Shown in pieces: positions 35,304 to 43,771 of a DNA stretch of 64,000 nt. The stretch's first letter is position 1. Each line of letters starts with the position of its first letter. The notes under the pieces were generated by a model. That model searched no databases. It had not been told where the DNA came from and saw only the letters and a list, made by a program, of their open reading frames with translations. The DNA comes from Bacillota bacterium (GTDB lineage Bacteria > Bacillota > Clostridia > Lachnospirales > Bianqueaceae): contig JAFRUE010000007.1 in NCBI GenBank assembly GCA_017441925.1, forward strand, positions 620,001 to 684,000, read 5' to 3'. Position numbers and translations under genes: made by a program.

Positions 35304-36785
35304 TCACAGAAGCGTGCTGCGCTTCTTGGTAGGAACTGCTTTCTGTTTACCTGCCAGCATTCCGAAATTCACAAGCAGATGTTTTCTGGTAACGGAAGGT
35401 TCGATGATATCATCGACGCTGCCGCGGGAAGCTGCCGCAAAAGCAGTCTGCAGAGCAGCGACCGCCTCGGTCTTCTCCGCGAGGTCGGCACCGGCAGCGA
35501 TCTCGTCCGCATAGAGGATCCTCGCCTCGGACTGCGGATTCATAACGGCGAACTCAGCCTCAGGCCATGCAAGGACCACATCGGCTCCGTTCTCCTTGGA
35601 ATTCATGACCATAGCCGCGCTGCCGTATGCCTTACCGGCAACCAGCGTGACCTTGGGGACTGTCGCTCCGGCAAAAGCGCCTGTCAGCGCGGCTGCCGCC
35701 TGGGCAAGTCCTGCGTTCTCCTCTTCCTTGGAGACCGCGAATCCCTCTGTATCCACAACTGTCAGAACAGGCAGTTCATAAGCATCGCAGAAACGGATGA
35801 ACGCGGATGCCTTCCAGCATCCTGCCGTCGTCAGTCTGCCGCCGTCGACCGCACCGTTATTGGCAACAACACCGATGGTGCCGCCGTTCAGACGCATGAA
35901 ACCGGTAACCATGCTCTTGCCGTATGCCGCGCGGACTTCCAGGAAATCTCCCGCGTCCGCGAGCTCCGCGATTACAGGAAGAATGTCCATGCCGGCGGAA
36001 GCAGCCTCGTCAAGCGTCTCGGAAACACGGTTCAGATCGTCACGGTCATCATAGATCGGAGCGTCTTCTTCGTTGTTAGCCGGAAGCATATCTACAAGCG
36101 CGCGGACCTTGCCCGCAGCCTGTTCAATATCATCACATACGAAATCGGCAAGTCCTGTCTTCTCGGCATGTACGGCGCCGGAAGCGATCTGATCGAAGGA
36201 AGTGCCTTTCTCCATAGCGTTCGCGCTGGATACGAAGAGCTTTGAATCCTTGGCTGTCATGACGGTGAAATCACACAGTCCCGGAATCAGTGCCGCTCCG
36301 CCTGCCGCCGTGCCCGCAACGACCGCGATCGTCGGAACGACGCCGGAAGCCTTGGCAAGAGCCGCGTAGATCTTGCCGTATCCTGCTGCCGCATCGATCT
36401 GTTCTGTCAGACGCAGACCTTCCGAATCCAGAATACCGACAACCGGTGCTCCGGACTCCATCGCTCTCTTGATCAGAGAAGCGATCTTCTGCGCATGCAT
36501 CTCTCCTACGGATCCGCCCATAGAAGCCGCGTCCTGGCTGAATACAAACACCAGCCGCTCTTCAATGGTACCGTAACCAGTCACCACGCCGTCCGCTGCG
36601 ACATCCGCTGCTTTGCCGTTGAAATCGGTGCTTCTTGCTTTTACAAAAGCGCCGGTCTCGACAAAACTCTCCGGATCCAGAATAGCCTGTATCCTCTCAC
36701 GGGCCGTCTTGGCGGTGGCTTCGATGGCAGTTCGTCTGGTTCTGAGTTCCTGAATCTTGTCCATCTTGTTCGTCGAACCTCCCAT
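35304..36785 (-). CDS. mmdA: Acyl-CoA carboxyltransferase subunit (MmdA / transcarboxylase 12S type)
   Basis: 493 residues, a double crotonase-fold carboxyltransferase: the N-terminal half includes VFSQDAASMGGSVGEMHAQKI, the C-terminal half TVVDTEGFAVSKEEENAG and a stretch ending PEAEFAVMNPQSEARI. Family members move CO2 from methylmalonyl-, malonyl- or glutaconyl-CoA to biotin; the exact acyl-CoA is not decided by the sequence. The sequence is closest in length and order to MmdA. A second in-frame ATG lies seven codons in (36764); the first has AGGA 7 bases upstream and was kept. First gene of the operon mmdA-oadG-biotin carrier-oadB-oadA, with a promoter at 36884-36912. Confidence 0.86.
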   Translation of the reverse strand: MGGSTNKMDKIQELRTRRTAIEATAKTARERIQAILDPESFVETGAFVKARSTDFNGKAADVAADGVVTGYGTIEERLVFVFSQDAASMGGSVGEMHAQKIASLIKRAMESGAPVVGILDSEGLRLTEQIDAAAGYGKIYAALAKASGVVPTIAVVAGTAAGGAALIPGLCDFTVMTAKDSKLFVSSANAMEKGTSFDQIASGAVHAEKTGLADFVCDDIEQAAGKVRALVDMLPANNEEDAPIYDDRDDLNRVSETLDEAASAGMDILPVIAELADAGDFLEVRAAYGKSMVTGFMRLNGGTIGVVANNGAVDGGRLTTAGCWKASAFIRFCDAYELPVLTVVDTEGFAVSKEEENAGLAQAAAALTGAFAGATVPKVTLVAGKAYGSAAMVMNSKENGADVVLAWPEAEFAVMNPQSEARILYADEIAAGADLAEKTEAVAALQTAFAAASRGSVDDIIEPSVTRKHLLVNFGMLAGKQKAVPTKKRSTLL

Positions 36786-36802
36786 TTATTATTCCTGACA
36801 AC

Positions 36803-36820
36803 GCAGACTGTACCGTCTGC
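36803..36820 (-). other. hairpin in the mmdA leader
   Basis: GCAGAC and GTCTGC pair around a 6-base loop just before the ribosome site of mmdA, about 65 bases after the promoter. It could affect translation start; no known riboswitch was recognised. Confidence 0.45.
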
Positions 36821-36883
36821 AGAAAAACAACATACTGTGACAAACCGGGGAAACAACCTTTTATCCGGATTGTACCAATTACA

Positions 36884-36912
36884 ATTATATCCTATGCCCT
36901 GTAAAGTTGCAA
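36884..36912 (-). promoter_or_regulatory. promoter of the mmdA-oadA operon
   Basis: Minus strand TTGCAA (36912-36907), 17-base spacer, TATAAT (36889-36884), about 100 bases before the first ATG. Confidence 0.8.
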
Positions 36913-36945
36913 GAGCAAAAACAACAAAAGAATAAGATAAGCGCA

Positions 36946-36991
36946 ATAAAAAGCACCGCGGAGCTGCCTTGCGGCGCCGGGCCCGCGGTGC
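36946..36991 (-). terminator. terminator after rluB
   Basis: GCACCGCGG (36991-36983 on the minus strand) pairs with CCGCGGTGC (36961-36953), then TTTTTATTG. It ends the scpA-rluB operon before the mmdA promoter. Confidence 0.85.
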
Positions 36992-37024
36992 GGTCATGCA
37001 TGATCTGTTAACAGCAAAACTGTA

Positions 37025-37756
37025 TCAGGGCTGATACCTGTTCTTGATGTCTTCAACCTGTTCCTGCTTCAGAACGGCATAATGCCCTTCCTGCAGATTG
37101 CCGAGCGATAATCCCGCAAAGCCTGTCCGTTTAAGACGAAGCACTGGATAGCCGACTGCCTGCGCCATCTGACGGACCTCGTGATTCCTGCCCTCATACA
37201 ACGTAAATTCAACATGCGTCGCGTTCGTCCCGGACTTGAGGATCCTGACGACTGCAGGGGCACTCTTCTTTCCCTTCGCGAGCTTTACGCCAGACTCCAG
37301 TTCCTGCAGTGCATCCGCTGTCGGATGTCCGCGGAGCACCGCTTCATAGACACGCGGAATATGATTCTTCGGATGCGTCAGCAGATAGTCGAGATCGCCG
37401 TCATTTGTCAGCAGCAGGAGGCCCGTCGTCTGATAATCCAGCCTTCCGACCGGATACAGCCGCACACCCGGAATCCTGACCAGCTCACAGACGTTCGGCC
37501 GGTTGAACTGGTCTCTCACTGTCGTCACATAGCCTGCCGGCTTATGCAGCATGACCGTGATCTTACCCGCTGCCGGGCGCAGCACTTTCCCGCGGAAACG
37601 CACTTCGTCCCTGTCCGGATCGATTTTCGTTCCAAGCTCAGCGACGACCCCGCCGTTTACGGAGACCTGTCCCTGAACGATCCATTCTTCGCATTTGCGG
37701 CGCGAACCTACACCGCAGTCTGCCATGAATTTCTGCAGCCTTACCTGTTCCGCCAT
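37025..37756 (-). CDS. rluB: rRNA pseudouridine synthase RluB/RsuA family
   Basis: 243 residues. An S4 RNA-binding domain (about 3-60, RLQKFMADCGVGSRRKCEEW) and a pseudouridine synthase domain with the catalytic Asp in VGRLDYQTTGLLLLTNDGDL (about 102) and the GRNHEVRQM motif. Modifies 23S rRNA near the peptidyl transferase centre if RluB. In Firmicutes this gene usually follows scpA-scpB directly; here GH2 and xylB lie between. Starts 3 bases after the xylB stop. Confidence 0.92.
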   Translation of the reverse strand: MAEQVRLQKFMADCGVGSRRKCEEWIVQGQVSVNGGVVAELGTKIDPDRDEVRFRGKVLRPAAGKITVMLHKPAGYVTTVRDQFNRPNVCELVRIPGVRLYPVGRLDYQTTGLLLLTNDGDLDYLLTHPKNHIPRVYEAVLRGHPTADALQELESGVKLAKGKKSAPAVVRILKSGTNATHVEFTLYEGRNHEVRQMAQAVGYPVLRLKRTGFAGLSLGNLQEGHYAVLKQEQVEDIKNRYQP

Positions 37757-37759
37757 CGA

Positions 37760-39238
37760 TCAGAACCCCATGTCCTTAAAAACGCCTTTCAGCGCAGGAT
37801 AGATCTTGTGGAACGTCTGATAGCGGGCTTCGTACCTTGCCGTAAGCTCCGGATCCGGATAATCGGTATGCACGACCTTGATCAGCTTGCCGCAGGCTTC
37901 CGCAACGCTCGCGAACTGTCCGCAGGCAACCGCCGCAAGGATCGCTCCGCCGTAGCCGGGACCTTCTTCGCAGGCAGGCATATCGACAGGAATACCGAAA
38001 ATATTCGCGATCATCGTTCTCCACAGCGGACTCTTGGCTCCGCCGCCGCAGATCATCGTCCGCTCGATCTTAACACCGAGGCTCTTGGCGACCTCATAGG
38101 AATCGCGAAGCGCATAGGCAACGCCTTCCAGCACAGCCTGCGTCATATCCGCGCGGGTCGAATCCATTGTCAGACCGGTGAAAGTTCCGCGGGCAGACGT
38201 ATCGTTCAGCGGAGAACGCTCTCCCATCAGATACGGCAGGAAGTAGACATGGTTTTTGCCGAGCTCGCCGATCTTAGCCTGCTCGCCGCCGAAATCATCC
38301 GTCCCGAGAATATCTTCCATCCACCATTTGTTGCAGCTTGCCGCGCTCAGCATGCAGCCCATCAGATGATAGGAACCGTCAGCATGCGCGAAAGAATGCA
38401 GTCCGTTGAAACTGTCTACGCCGAATTTGTTGCTCGAGATAAAGATCGTTCCGGAGGTCCCGAGCGACAGATTACAGGCTCCGTCGCCGATCGTACCCGT
38501 TCCGACAGCCGCGGCCGCGTTGTCTCCGGCACCCGCCGCCACTACGACATGATCGGAAAGCCCCCAGGCATCCGCGATCTCTTTCTTCACGAAACCGACC
38601 TTGTCATAGCTCTCGTACAGATCCGGCAGCATCTCTCTCCTGATCCCGCAGATCCGGATCATTTCTTCGGACCAGCGCTTGTGCTCAACGTCGAGAAGCA
38701 GCATGCCGGAAGCATCCGAATAATCGGTGCAGTGTACGCCGGTCATGCGGTACGCGATATAGTCCTTAGGCAGCATGATCTTGCAGATCTTTGCGAAATT
38801 CTCTGGCTCATGCTTGGCAAGCCACAGGATCTTGGGCGCGGTAAATCCCGCGAACGCGATATTGGCCGTGTAAGCCGAAAGTTTGTCCTTGCCGATCACG
38901 TCGTTCAGATAATCTGTCTCTTCCTGCGTACGTCCGTCATTCCAAAGGATCGCGGGACGGATCACAGCGTCATTCCCGTCCAGTACGACCAGACCGTGCA
39001 TCTGCCCGCCGAAACTGATTCCGGCCACCTGCGCCGCGTCCACGCCGGTCAGCAGTTCTTTCATGCCTTCACAGACACCGCTCCACCAGTCTTCCGGATT
39101 CTGTTCAGACCAGCCCGGGTTCGGGAAGAAAAGCGGATACTCCCTCGACGCGATCTTAACGATCGCTCCGTTCTCGTCCATCATGACCAGCTTGACTGCA
39201 GAAGTTCCCAGATCCACACCGATATAATACATTTTCAT
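37760..39238 (-). CDS. xylB: Xylulokinase
   Basis: 492 residues, FGGY kinase. N-terminal phosphate-binding IGVDLGTSAVKLVMMD (about 5), the substrate segment FGGQMHGLVVLD with the catalytic Asp in AILWNDGRTQEE nearby, and the C-terminal ATP site TMICGGGAKSPLWRTMIANI. Phosphorylates D-xylulose to feed the pentose phosphate pathway. It lies 7 bases after the GH2 gene and 3 bases before rluB. Xylose isomerase (xylA) is not in the window, so the source of xylulose is not shown; other FGGY substrates cannot be excluded. Confidence 0.9.
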   Translation of the reverse strand: MKMYYIGVDLGTSAVKLVMMDENGAIVKIASREYPLFFPNPGWSEQNPEDWWSGVCEGMKELLTGVDAAQVAGISFGGQMHGLVVLDGNDAVIRPAILWNDGRTQEETDYLNDVIGKDKLSAYTANIAFAGFTAPKILWLAKHEPENFAKICKIMLPKDYIAYRMTGVHCTDYSDASGMLLLDVEHKRWSEEMIRICGIRREMLPDLYESYDKVGFVKKEIADAWGLSDHVVVAAGAGDNAAAAVGTGTIGDGACNLSLGTSGTIFISSNKFGVDSFNGLHSFAHADGSYHLMGCMLSAASCNKWWMEDILGTDDFGGEQAKIGELGKNHVYFLPYLMGERSPLNDTSARGTFTGLTMDSTRADMTQAVLEGVAYALRDSYEVAKSLGVKIERTMICGGGAKSPLWRTMIANIFGIPVDMPACEEGPGYGGAILAAVACGQFASVAEACGKLIKVVHTDYPDPELTARYEARYQTFHKIYPALKGVFKDMGF

Positions 39239-39245
39239 CCGCTCC

Positions 39246-41531
39246 TTATCCGTTATTTATGGTAAGCACAGCATCCGGCAGTCCCTCACAGGATGCCGTG
39301 ATCCGCGCAATCCCCTCTCCGTTCCTGTACACCAGCACACCGAGCCTTCCCTGATACAGCTTCAGACTGTCCCTGCCGTAAAGCTCCGGATCCGAAAGAT
39401 ACCCGTTGTCGAGTGACTCCGTCTCCGCAGGACCTTCTGCAATGATCTGTATTCTGTTCTGCGCCCGGAAACACAGATTCCCATCCTCATCGACACATCT
39501 GATCCGGAACATCCGGTATTCTCCGGGTTCAACGGACAGCGTCTGATCCGTCCCTGCCTCTTCCCAGACCAGCCGTGACGCCGGACCGGGCGTATGCAGA
39601 TGGAATTCAGCCACTCTCTTGCCATTCCTTATGCCGTAGACGTCGATCTGTCCCGCCTGCCAGGGAATGAACCCTTCGATCACGCGATCCCTGCAGTCCG
39701 CAGGCCGCGGCGTATAGAACCGCTTGCCATTCAGATACAGCTCAACATCATCGCAGTTCGTCGCGATCCTGTATGGGATCACGATCCTGCGGAACATCGG
39801 AAAGTCCCAATGCTCCTGATACGGCGGTACATCCCAGTGCTCTTTGACATCCTCATCCGGCACCGTATAATCCAGCACGGCGAAATGCACCATCGGTTCT
39901 TCTGTCCAATAACTCTGCAACTGGAAGAACATCGGCTTGCGCACACCGTTCGTCCGGATCGGCGAGCCGCTCCATCCCTGCGTCGGATAAGTTCCGGCTT
40001 CGCCCAGATAATCATATCCTGTCCAGATGAAACCTCCGATGCACCACGGATACTCCTCCGCCTGCAGCGACGGGACACGCATTGTATAGTTCTGCATCTG
40101 CTCGGGATCACCCAGGAAATACTGGAAGATCTCCGTCCCCAGAATCAGTTTGTCCGGCACGGCATCGTGGATCTGCGGATACCACTGCTCTTGATAATTG
40201 CAGCAGACACAGTCCGTGATCTCGGCGATTCTGCGGATCCTGCCGATCCTCTCTGCGATATCCGTGATCTCCGTTTCATCCGCCTCATCGACGAATTTCT
40301 GAATATCCTTGATTCTAGCCGCGTCAATCCCGCTTTTCTTCTTGAAATGCGGATTCATCGCGTAGCAGACAGGTCTTGACGGATCCAGCCTGTGCGCTTC
40401 ATCCACCAGTGTCCGCAGGATCGCAAGCATGCTGTCCTGTCCCTGATTCTCGACTTCGTTTCCGACGCCCCAGAAAAGTATGCTCGGATGATTGCGGTCT
40501 CGTTCGATCATCACCGCAAGATCGGCAAGCGTCTCTTCATAGTACCGGGCATGAGCCCCGGCTGTCCATTTATCAAAGGCTTCTTCATACAGATAGAAGC
40601 CCATCTCGTCACACAGTTCCACGAATCCGCTGTCATACAGGTGATGCGACGCGCGGATGGCATTGCATCCCATCTCTTTGAGCGTGGCAAGCCTTTCTCG
40701 CCACAGTTCCTTGTGAAAAGCGATCCCGCAGGCGGCATAGTCCTGATGTATGCACACACCGTGCAGCCGGACCGGTCTGCCGTTGATATACAGCCCCTTG
40801 CCGGGAACGAGTTCTTCTGTCCGGATCCCGATCCGCATGGTCACGCAGTCCGAATCATTTTCGATCCGCAGCTCATATAGATAAGGATCGTCGGTAGACC
40901 ACAGTCTGGCATTCTTAATTTGCAGCCGGACCTCGCCTTCGCCGGAAGCCGAATTGTCCCCGATCGACGCGGTAAACGGAGTACCATCACCAGCTCTGAC
41001 CGTAACGGCCGCGTCTTCTCCATCCCTTTCTGTACGAACAGTGATATGCCGCTCATCAAGGGGATCCTGTCCCGTCGTGATCAGCTTAACATCCCTGTAT
41101 ATCCCGCCTCCGCTGTACCAGCGGTCCTTTGGATGAGCTTCCGCACGGATCTCCACTAGAATCGTGTTAGCGCCGTCTACAAGAAACGGCGTAATCTCTG
41201 TCCGGAATGCACTGTAGCCGTAACCCTGGCTGCAGGCGGGCCTATCATTGACATAGACGGTGCAGTTCTCCATCACTCCGCCAAAATCCAGATAATACCG
41301 CAGGCCATCTTTCGGTGAAATATCAAGTTCTCTCCGGTACCGGACAATGCCGTATGCCGCGCGGTAGCCTTGTGATCCGCCCTGTTCCAGCTGCGGATCC
41401 AGTGCTGTGCGCAGGACATAGTCATGCGGAATCCTTACCGGACTATAGCTCTCTGGACCGTCGTACGAAAACTCCCATCCGTCACGTAGGAATTGCTCCT
41501 GTCTCTTCACTGTCTCCGTTTTCCTGTTCAC
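39246..41531 (-). CDS. Glycoside hydrolase family 2 (beta-galactosidase/glucuronidase type)
   Basis: 761 residues. GH2 sugar-binding domain (about 1-170, VRIPHDYVLRTALD), immunoglobulin-like domain, and a TIM barrel with the acid/base Glu in HPSILFWGVGNEVENQG (about 355) and probable nucleophile Glu in KLILGTEIFQYFLG (about 467), then C-terminal beta domains. No signal peptide, so it acts inside the cell. Substrate (beta-galactoside, glucuronide or similar) is not decided. The start is a GTG at 41531, 7 bases after a strong GGAGGAG that itself encodes Met-Glu-Glu of ScpB; the gene overlaps scpB by 50 bases. Confidence 0.85.
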   Translation of the reverse strand: MNRKTETVKRQEQFLRDGWEFSYDGPESYSPVRIPHDYVLRTALDPQLEQGGSQGYRAAYGIVRYRRELDISPKDGLRYYLDFGGVMENCTVYVNDRPACSQGYGYSAFRTEITPFLVDGANTILVEIRAEAHPKDRWYSGGGIYRDVKLITTGQDPLDERHITVRTERDGEDAAVTVRAGDGTPFTASIGDNSASGEGEVRLQIKNARLWSTDDPYLYELRIENDSDCVTMRIGIRTEELVPGKGLYINGRPVRLHGVCIHQDYAACGIAFHKELWRERLATLKEMGCNAIRASHHLYDSGFVELCDEMGFYLYEEAFDKWTAGAHARYYEETLADLAVMIERDRNHPSILFWGVGNEVENQGQDSMLAILRTLVDEAHRLDPSRPVCYAMNPHFKKKSGIDAARIKDIQKFVDEADETEITDIAERIGRIRRIAEITDCVCCNYQEQWYPQIHDAVPDKLILGTEIFQYFLGDPEQMQNYTMRVPSLQAEEYPWCIGGFIWTGYDYLGEAGTYPTQGWSGSPIRTNGVRKPMFFQLQSYWTEEPMVHFAVLDYTVPDEDVKEHWDVPPYQEHWDFPMFRRIVIPYRIATNCDDVELYLNGKRFYTPRPADCRDRVIEGFIPWQAGQIDVYGIRNGKRVAEFHLHTPGPASRLVWEEAGTDQTLSVEPGEYRMFRIRCVDEDGNLCFRAQNRIQIIAEGPAETESLDNGYLSDPELYGRDSLKLYQGRLGVLVYRNGEGIARITASCEGLPDAVLTINNG

Positions 41532-42135
41532 GCGTAAACTCCTCCATATGCGGCAGCTGCGACAGATCCGACAGATTGAAATAACGCATAAAACTCTCTG
41601 TCGTGCCGAACTGGATCGGACGTCCGGGTGTCTTAAGCCGTCCTTTCTCCTCGATCAGGCCGTATTCGGCAAGACGGTTGACGACCGCATCCGAATGCAC
41701 ACCACGGATATCTTCGATCTCTGATTTCGTGATCGGCTGACGGTACGCGATGATCGCAAGTGTCTCAAGCTGTGTTTCTGTCAGTTTTACGTTCTCCATC
41801 TCTGAATGAAACAGTCTGCGGACATACGGATACCAGGCAGGGCGGGTCGTCATCTGCAGTCTGTCTCCGATCCGGATGACCTGCATGCCCCGATTCCGCT
41901 CTTCATAATCAGCCGTCAGTGACTTTGCTGCCTTCTCGACAGTCGGAAGATCCACGCATAACGCCTGCGCAATAAGTACCATGGGGACACTTTCTCCTGA
42001 TGCAAAAAGTAAAGCTTCCATTGCCTGCTCGATCTGTGTCTCCGGTACCGCGGCGATCTCTTCCTCAAGTACTGACGGCTCGGGCTTTTTTTGGGTCAGT
42101 TCCTGCTCCGTCTCCTGTTTCATTTCCAATTCCAT
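41482..42135 (-). CDS. scpB: Segregation and condensation protein B
   Basis: 217 residues. Paired winged-helix protein of the SMC-ScpA-ScpB condensin, with the core EQAMEALLFASGESVP (about 35) and IAYRQPITKSEIEDIRGVHS (about 125). The start at 42135 follows AAGGAG by 6 bases. Frames open further upstream through the low-complexity end of scpA, but these lack a ribosome site. It overlaps scpA by 71 bases and the downstream GH2 gene by 50 bases, both unusually long. Confidence 0.9.
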   Translation of the reverse strand: MELEMKQETEQELTQKKPEPSVLEEEIAAVPETQIEQAMEALLFASGESVPMVLIAQALCVDLPTVEKAAKSLTADYEERNRGMQVIRIGDRLQMTTRPAWYPYVRRLFHSEMENVKLTETQLETLAIIAYRQPITKSEIEDIRGVHSDAVVNRLAEYGLIEEKGRLKTPGRPIQFGTTESFMRYFNLSDLSQLPHMEEFTREQENGDSEETGAIPT

Positions 42136-43060
42136 TCTGTTCTCCTTCATCTGTCTCCGGCCCGGATTCGGGTTCCGGCTCAGGACCGGACTCCGGGGCA
42201 ATATCCGGCTCCGGTTCAATATCAGCTGCCGGTCCAGTGTCGGGAAGCGGCCCAACGCCCGGCTCCGGCTTTATGTCCGGCTCGGACTTTCCGTCCGGCT
42301 TGACTTCAGCAGATTCCTCCGGCTCTTCCTCTTTACGTGAGACCAGGATATCGGCAAAAGCTTTTTCCTGCCTCAGCGTTACCAGATTATTCCTGTCGAG
42401 TTCAAGCAGCGCGAGGAAATACATGATCTCTTCCTGACGGGAATGACTGGCTCCGCGGATCTTCATGAAACTGATCGTATCCAGTGCCTCGAGCGCGCTC
42501 ATCAGGTCTTTGATCTTGTCTTCGATCGTGAAATTCTCACGCTCCACCGAGCGGAAACTCGCACGGATCGGATCTATACTGTCGGCTTTGCTCTGCAGGA
42601 CTGTGCGGAACATGTCCGCAAGCTCTTCCAGCGAAACACCTTCGAGGATCCGTTCCGGTGAAGGATAATAGCGGTATTTCTTCTCATCTTCCCGCTCGCG
42701 GATGACCGTCAGACGGTCGGGCGGCGTCTGCCATTCCTTCATCCGGGCAGCAGCCTCTTTATACCGCTTGTAAGCAAGGAGCCTCTGGACCAGCTCTTCT
42801 CTCGGATCCTCTTCTTCCTCTTCTTCATTTTCCGGAGGAAGAAGCATACGGGCTTTGATCTCGATCAGAGTCGCCGCCATCACGATAAATTCGCTCGCGA
42901 TCTCCATATTCCGGTGATTCCACTCGTCCAGAGCTTCAATATACTGCTCTGTGATCTCGTGGATCGGAATATCATATATATCGACTTTATTCTTTCCGAT
43001 CAGATAAAGCAGGAGATCAAGCGGTCCTTCAAACGCCGGAACACGCACCTGTACGGCCAT
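42065..43060 (-). CDS. scpA: Segregation and condensation protein A with long acidic Pro-rich tail
   Basis: 331 residues. The kleisin of bacterial condensin: N-terminal FEGPLDLLLYLIGKNKVDIYD (about 9) binds the SMC neck, and the C-terminal winged helix ends near residue 250 (FLALLELDRNNLVTLRQE). Normal ScpA stops around 250; here another 75 or so residues of Pro-Glu/Pro-Asp/Gly follow (for example IEPEPDIAPESGPEPEPE). The start at 43060 is preferred because AGGAGG lies 7 bases upstream. First gene of scpA-scpB-GH2-xylB-rluB, from a consensus promoter. Confidence 0.92.
   Translation of the reverse strand: MAVQVRVPAFEGPLDLLLYLIGKNKVDIYDIPIHEITEQYIEALDEWNHRNMEIASEFIVMAATLIEIKARMLLPPENEEEEEEDPREELVQRLLAYKRYKEAAARMKEWQTPPDRLTVIREREDEKKYRYYPSPERILEGVSLEELADMFRTVLQSKADSIDPIRASFRSVERENFTIEDKIKDLMSALEALDTISFMKIRGASHSRQEEIMYFLALLELDRNNLVTLRQEKAFADILVSRKEEEPEESAEVKPDGKSEPDIKPEPGVGPLPDTGPAADIEPEPDIAPESGPEPEPESGPETDEGEQNGIGNETGDGAGTDPKKARAVST
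42100..42310. repeat. degenerate Pro-Glu/Pro-Asp repeat tract in the scpA 3' end
   Basis: The sequence cycles through variants of CCGGCTCCGG and GGACCGGACTCCGG, encoding PEPD/PESGPE-type units in ScpA. The scpB frame is also open through it. Likely made by slippage and free to vary in length. Confidence 0.65.
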
Positions 43061-43096
43061 TTCTCCACCTCCTGCCCCATTTTGCATACTTTATTT

Positions 43097-43125
43097 ATTA
43101 TAAGAGCCGCCCTGTATTTTGTCAA
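43097..43125 (-). promoter_or_regulatory. consensus promoter of scpA operon
   Basis: Minus strand TTGACA (43125-43120), exactly 17 bases, TATAAT (43102-43097): perfect consensus, 36 bases before the scpA ATG and directly after the terminator of the gene upstream. Confidence 0.88.
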
Positions 43126-43132
43126 GGCAAAG

Positions 43133-43163
43133 AAAAAGCGCAGAGACCGCGAAGTCCCTGCGC
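43133..43163 (-). terminator. terminator of the zinc-ribbon gene
   Basis: On the minus strand GCGCAGGGAC pairs with GTCTCTGCGC (one G-U pair) around a 6-base loop, followed by TTTTTC. It ends 7 bases before the scpA -35 box. Confidence 0.85.
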
Positions 43164-43180
43164 CTGACTGTCCGGAATGA

Positions 43181-43639
43181 TTATTCCTTGATTTCCTCAG
43201 CAGCGTCTTCTGCTGCTTCTTTAACTTCCTCAACAGCTTCCTTTACTTCCTCAACAGCCTCTTCGACCTTCTCTTCAACGGCCTTCTCCGGAAGCTTGGC
43301 TCCGCACTTCGGGCAGAATGCCTGATCAGCGCTTACAGCCTCGCCGCAGACCGGGCACTTTACAAGGCCCTTCAGATCATTGATCTGATTGCGAAGATCA
43401 GCGATCTTAGCCTTCGCTTCGGCAACCTCAGCGATGATCTTGGCATAGGGGCTGTCCGGATCGTCCTTGAAAGCCTCAAAATACTGCTCGCCGATCTTAA
43501 GGAAAGACTCGCGGATCTTGGACTCCTGACCGGTAATCTCGTTCTCAAGCTTTACAGTAGAGATAACGTCCTTAGCCTTCTTGCCGAGCTCTTTGCTGGT
43601 AGAATTGAAGATATCCGTAATTTTGTCAAATAATGCCAT
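43181..43639 (-). CDS. Small coiled-coil zinc-ribbon protein
   Basis: 152 residues. N-terminal helical half (1-90, FDKITDIFNSTSKELGKKAKD onward), a double-Cys zinc ribbon CPVCGEAVSADQAFCPKCG (about 95-113), and an acidic heptad-like tail repeating EEVKEAV. The ribbon resembles those found fused to many clostridial membrane or signalling proteins. Function unknown. It has its own promoter (43671-43699) and terminator, so it is a single-gene unit; the strong AGGAGG before the ATG and a near-consensus promoter suggest high expression. Confidence 0.78.
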   Translation of the reverse strand: MALFDKITDIFNSTSKELGKKAKDVISTVKLENEITGQESKIRESFLKIGEQYFEAFKDDPDSPYAKIIAEVAEAKAKIADLRNQINDLKGLVKCPVCGEAVSADQAFCPKCGAKLPEKAVEEKVEEAVEEVKEAVEEVKEAAEDAAEEIKE

Positions 43640-43670
43640 AATGAAAACCTCCTTTGACCTTGTTATCTGA

Positions 43671-43699
43671 AGTGTAGCGCAAAAGAATTATTCCGTCAA
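43671..43699 (-). promoter_or_regulatory. promoter of the zinc-ribbon gene
   Basis: Minus strand TTGACG (43699-43694), 17-base spacer, TACACT (43676-43671), 31 bases before the ATG. Confidence 0.75.
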
Positions 43700-43771
43700 G
43701 ACCTGCAGGAAAAAAGTCACTGATAATTTACAATTATTTCCCACTTTATAGACAATTTTACCAAACAGATT

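Noticed and set aside
37181..39265. Long open frame on the plus strand opposite rluB and xylB (about 694 codons)
   Set aside because: Exactly antisense to two well-conserved genes, no ribosome site, low-complexity Arg/His/Ile composition typical of a mirror frame in GC-rich DNA.
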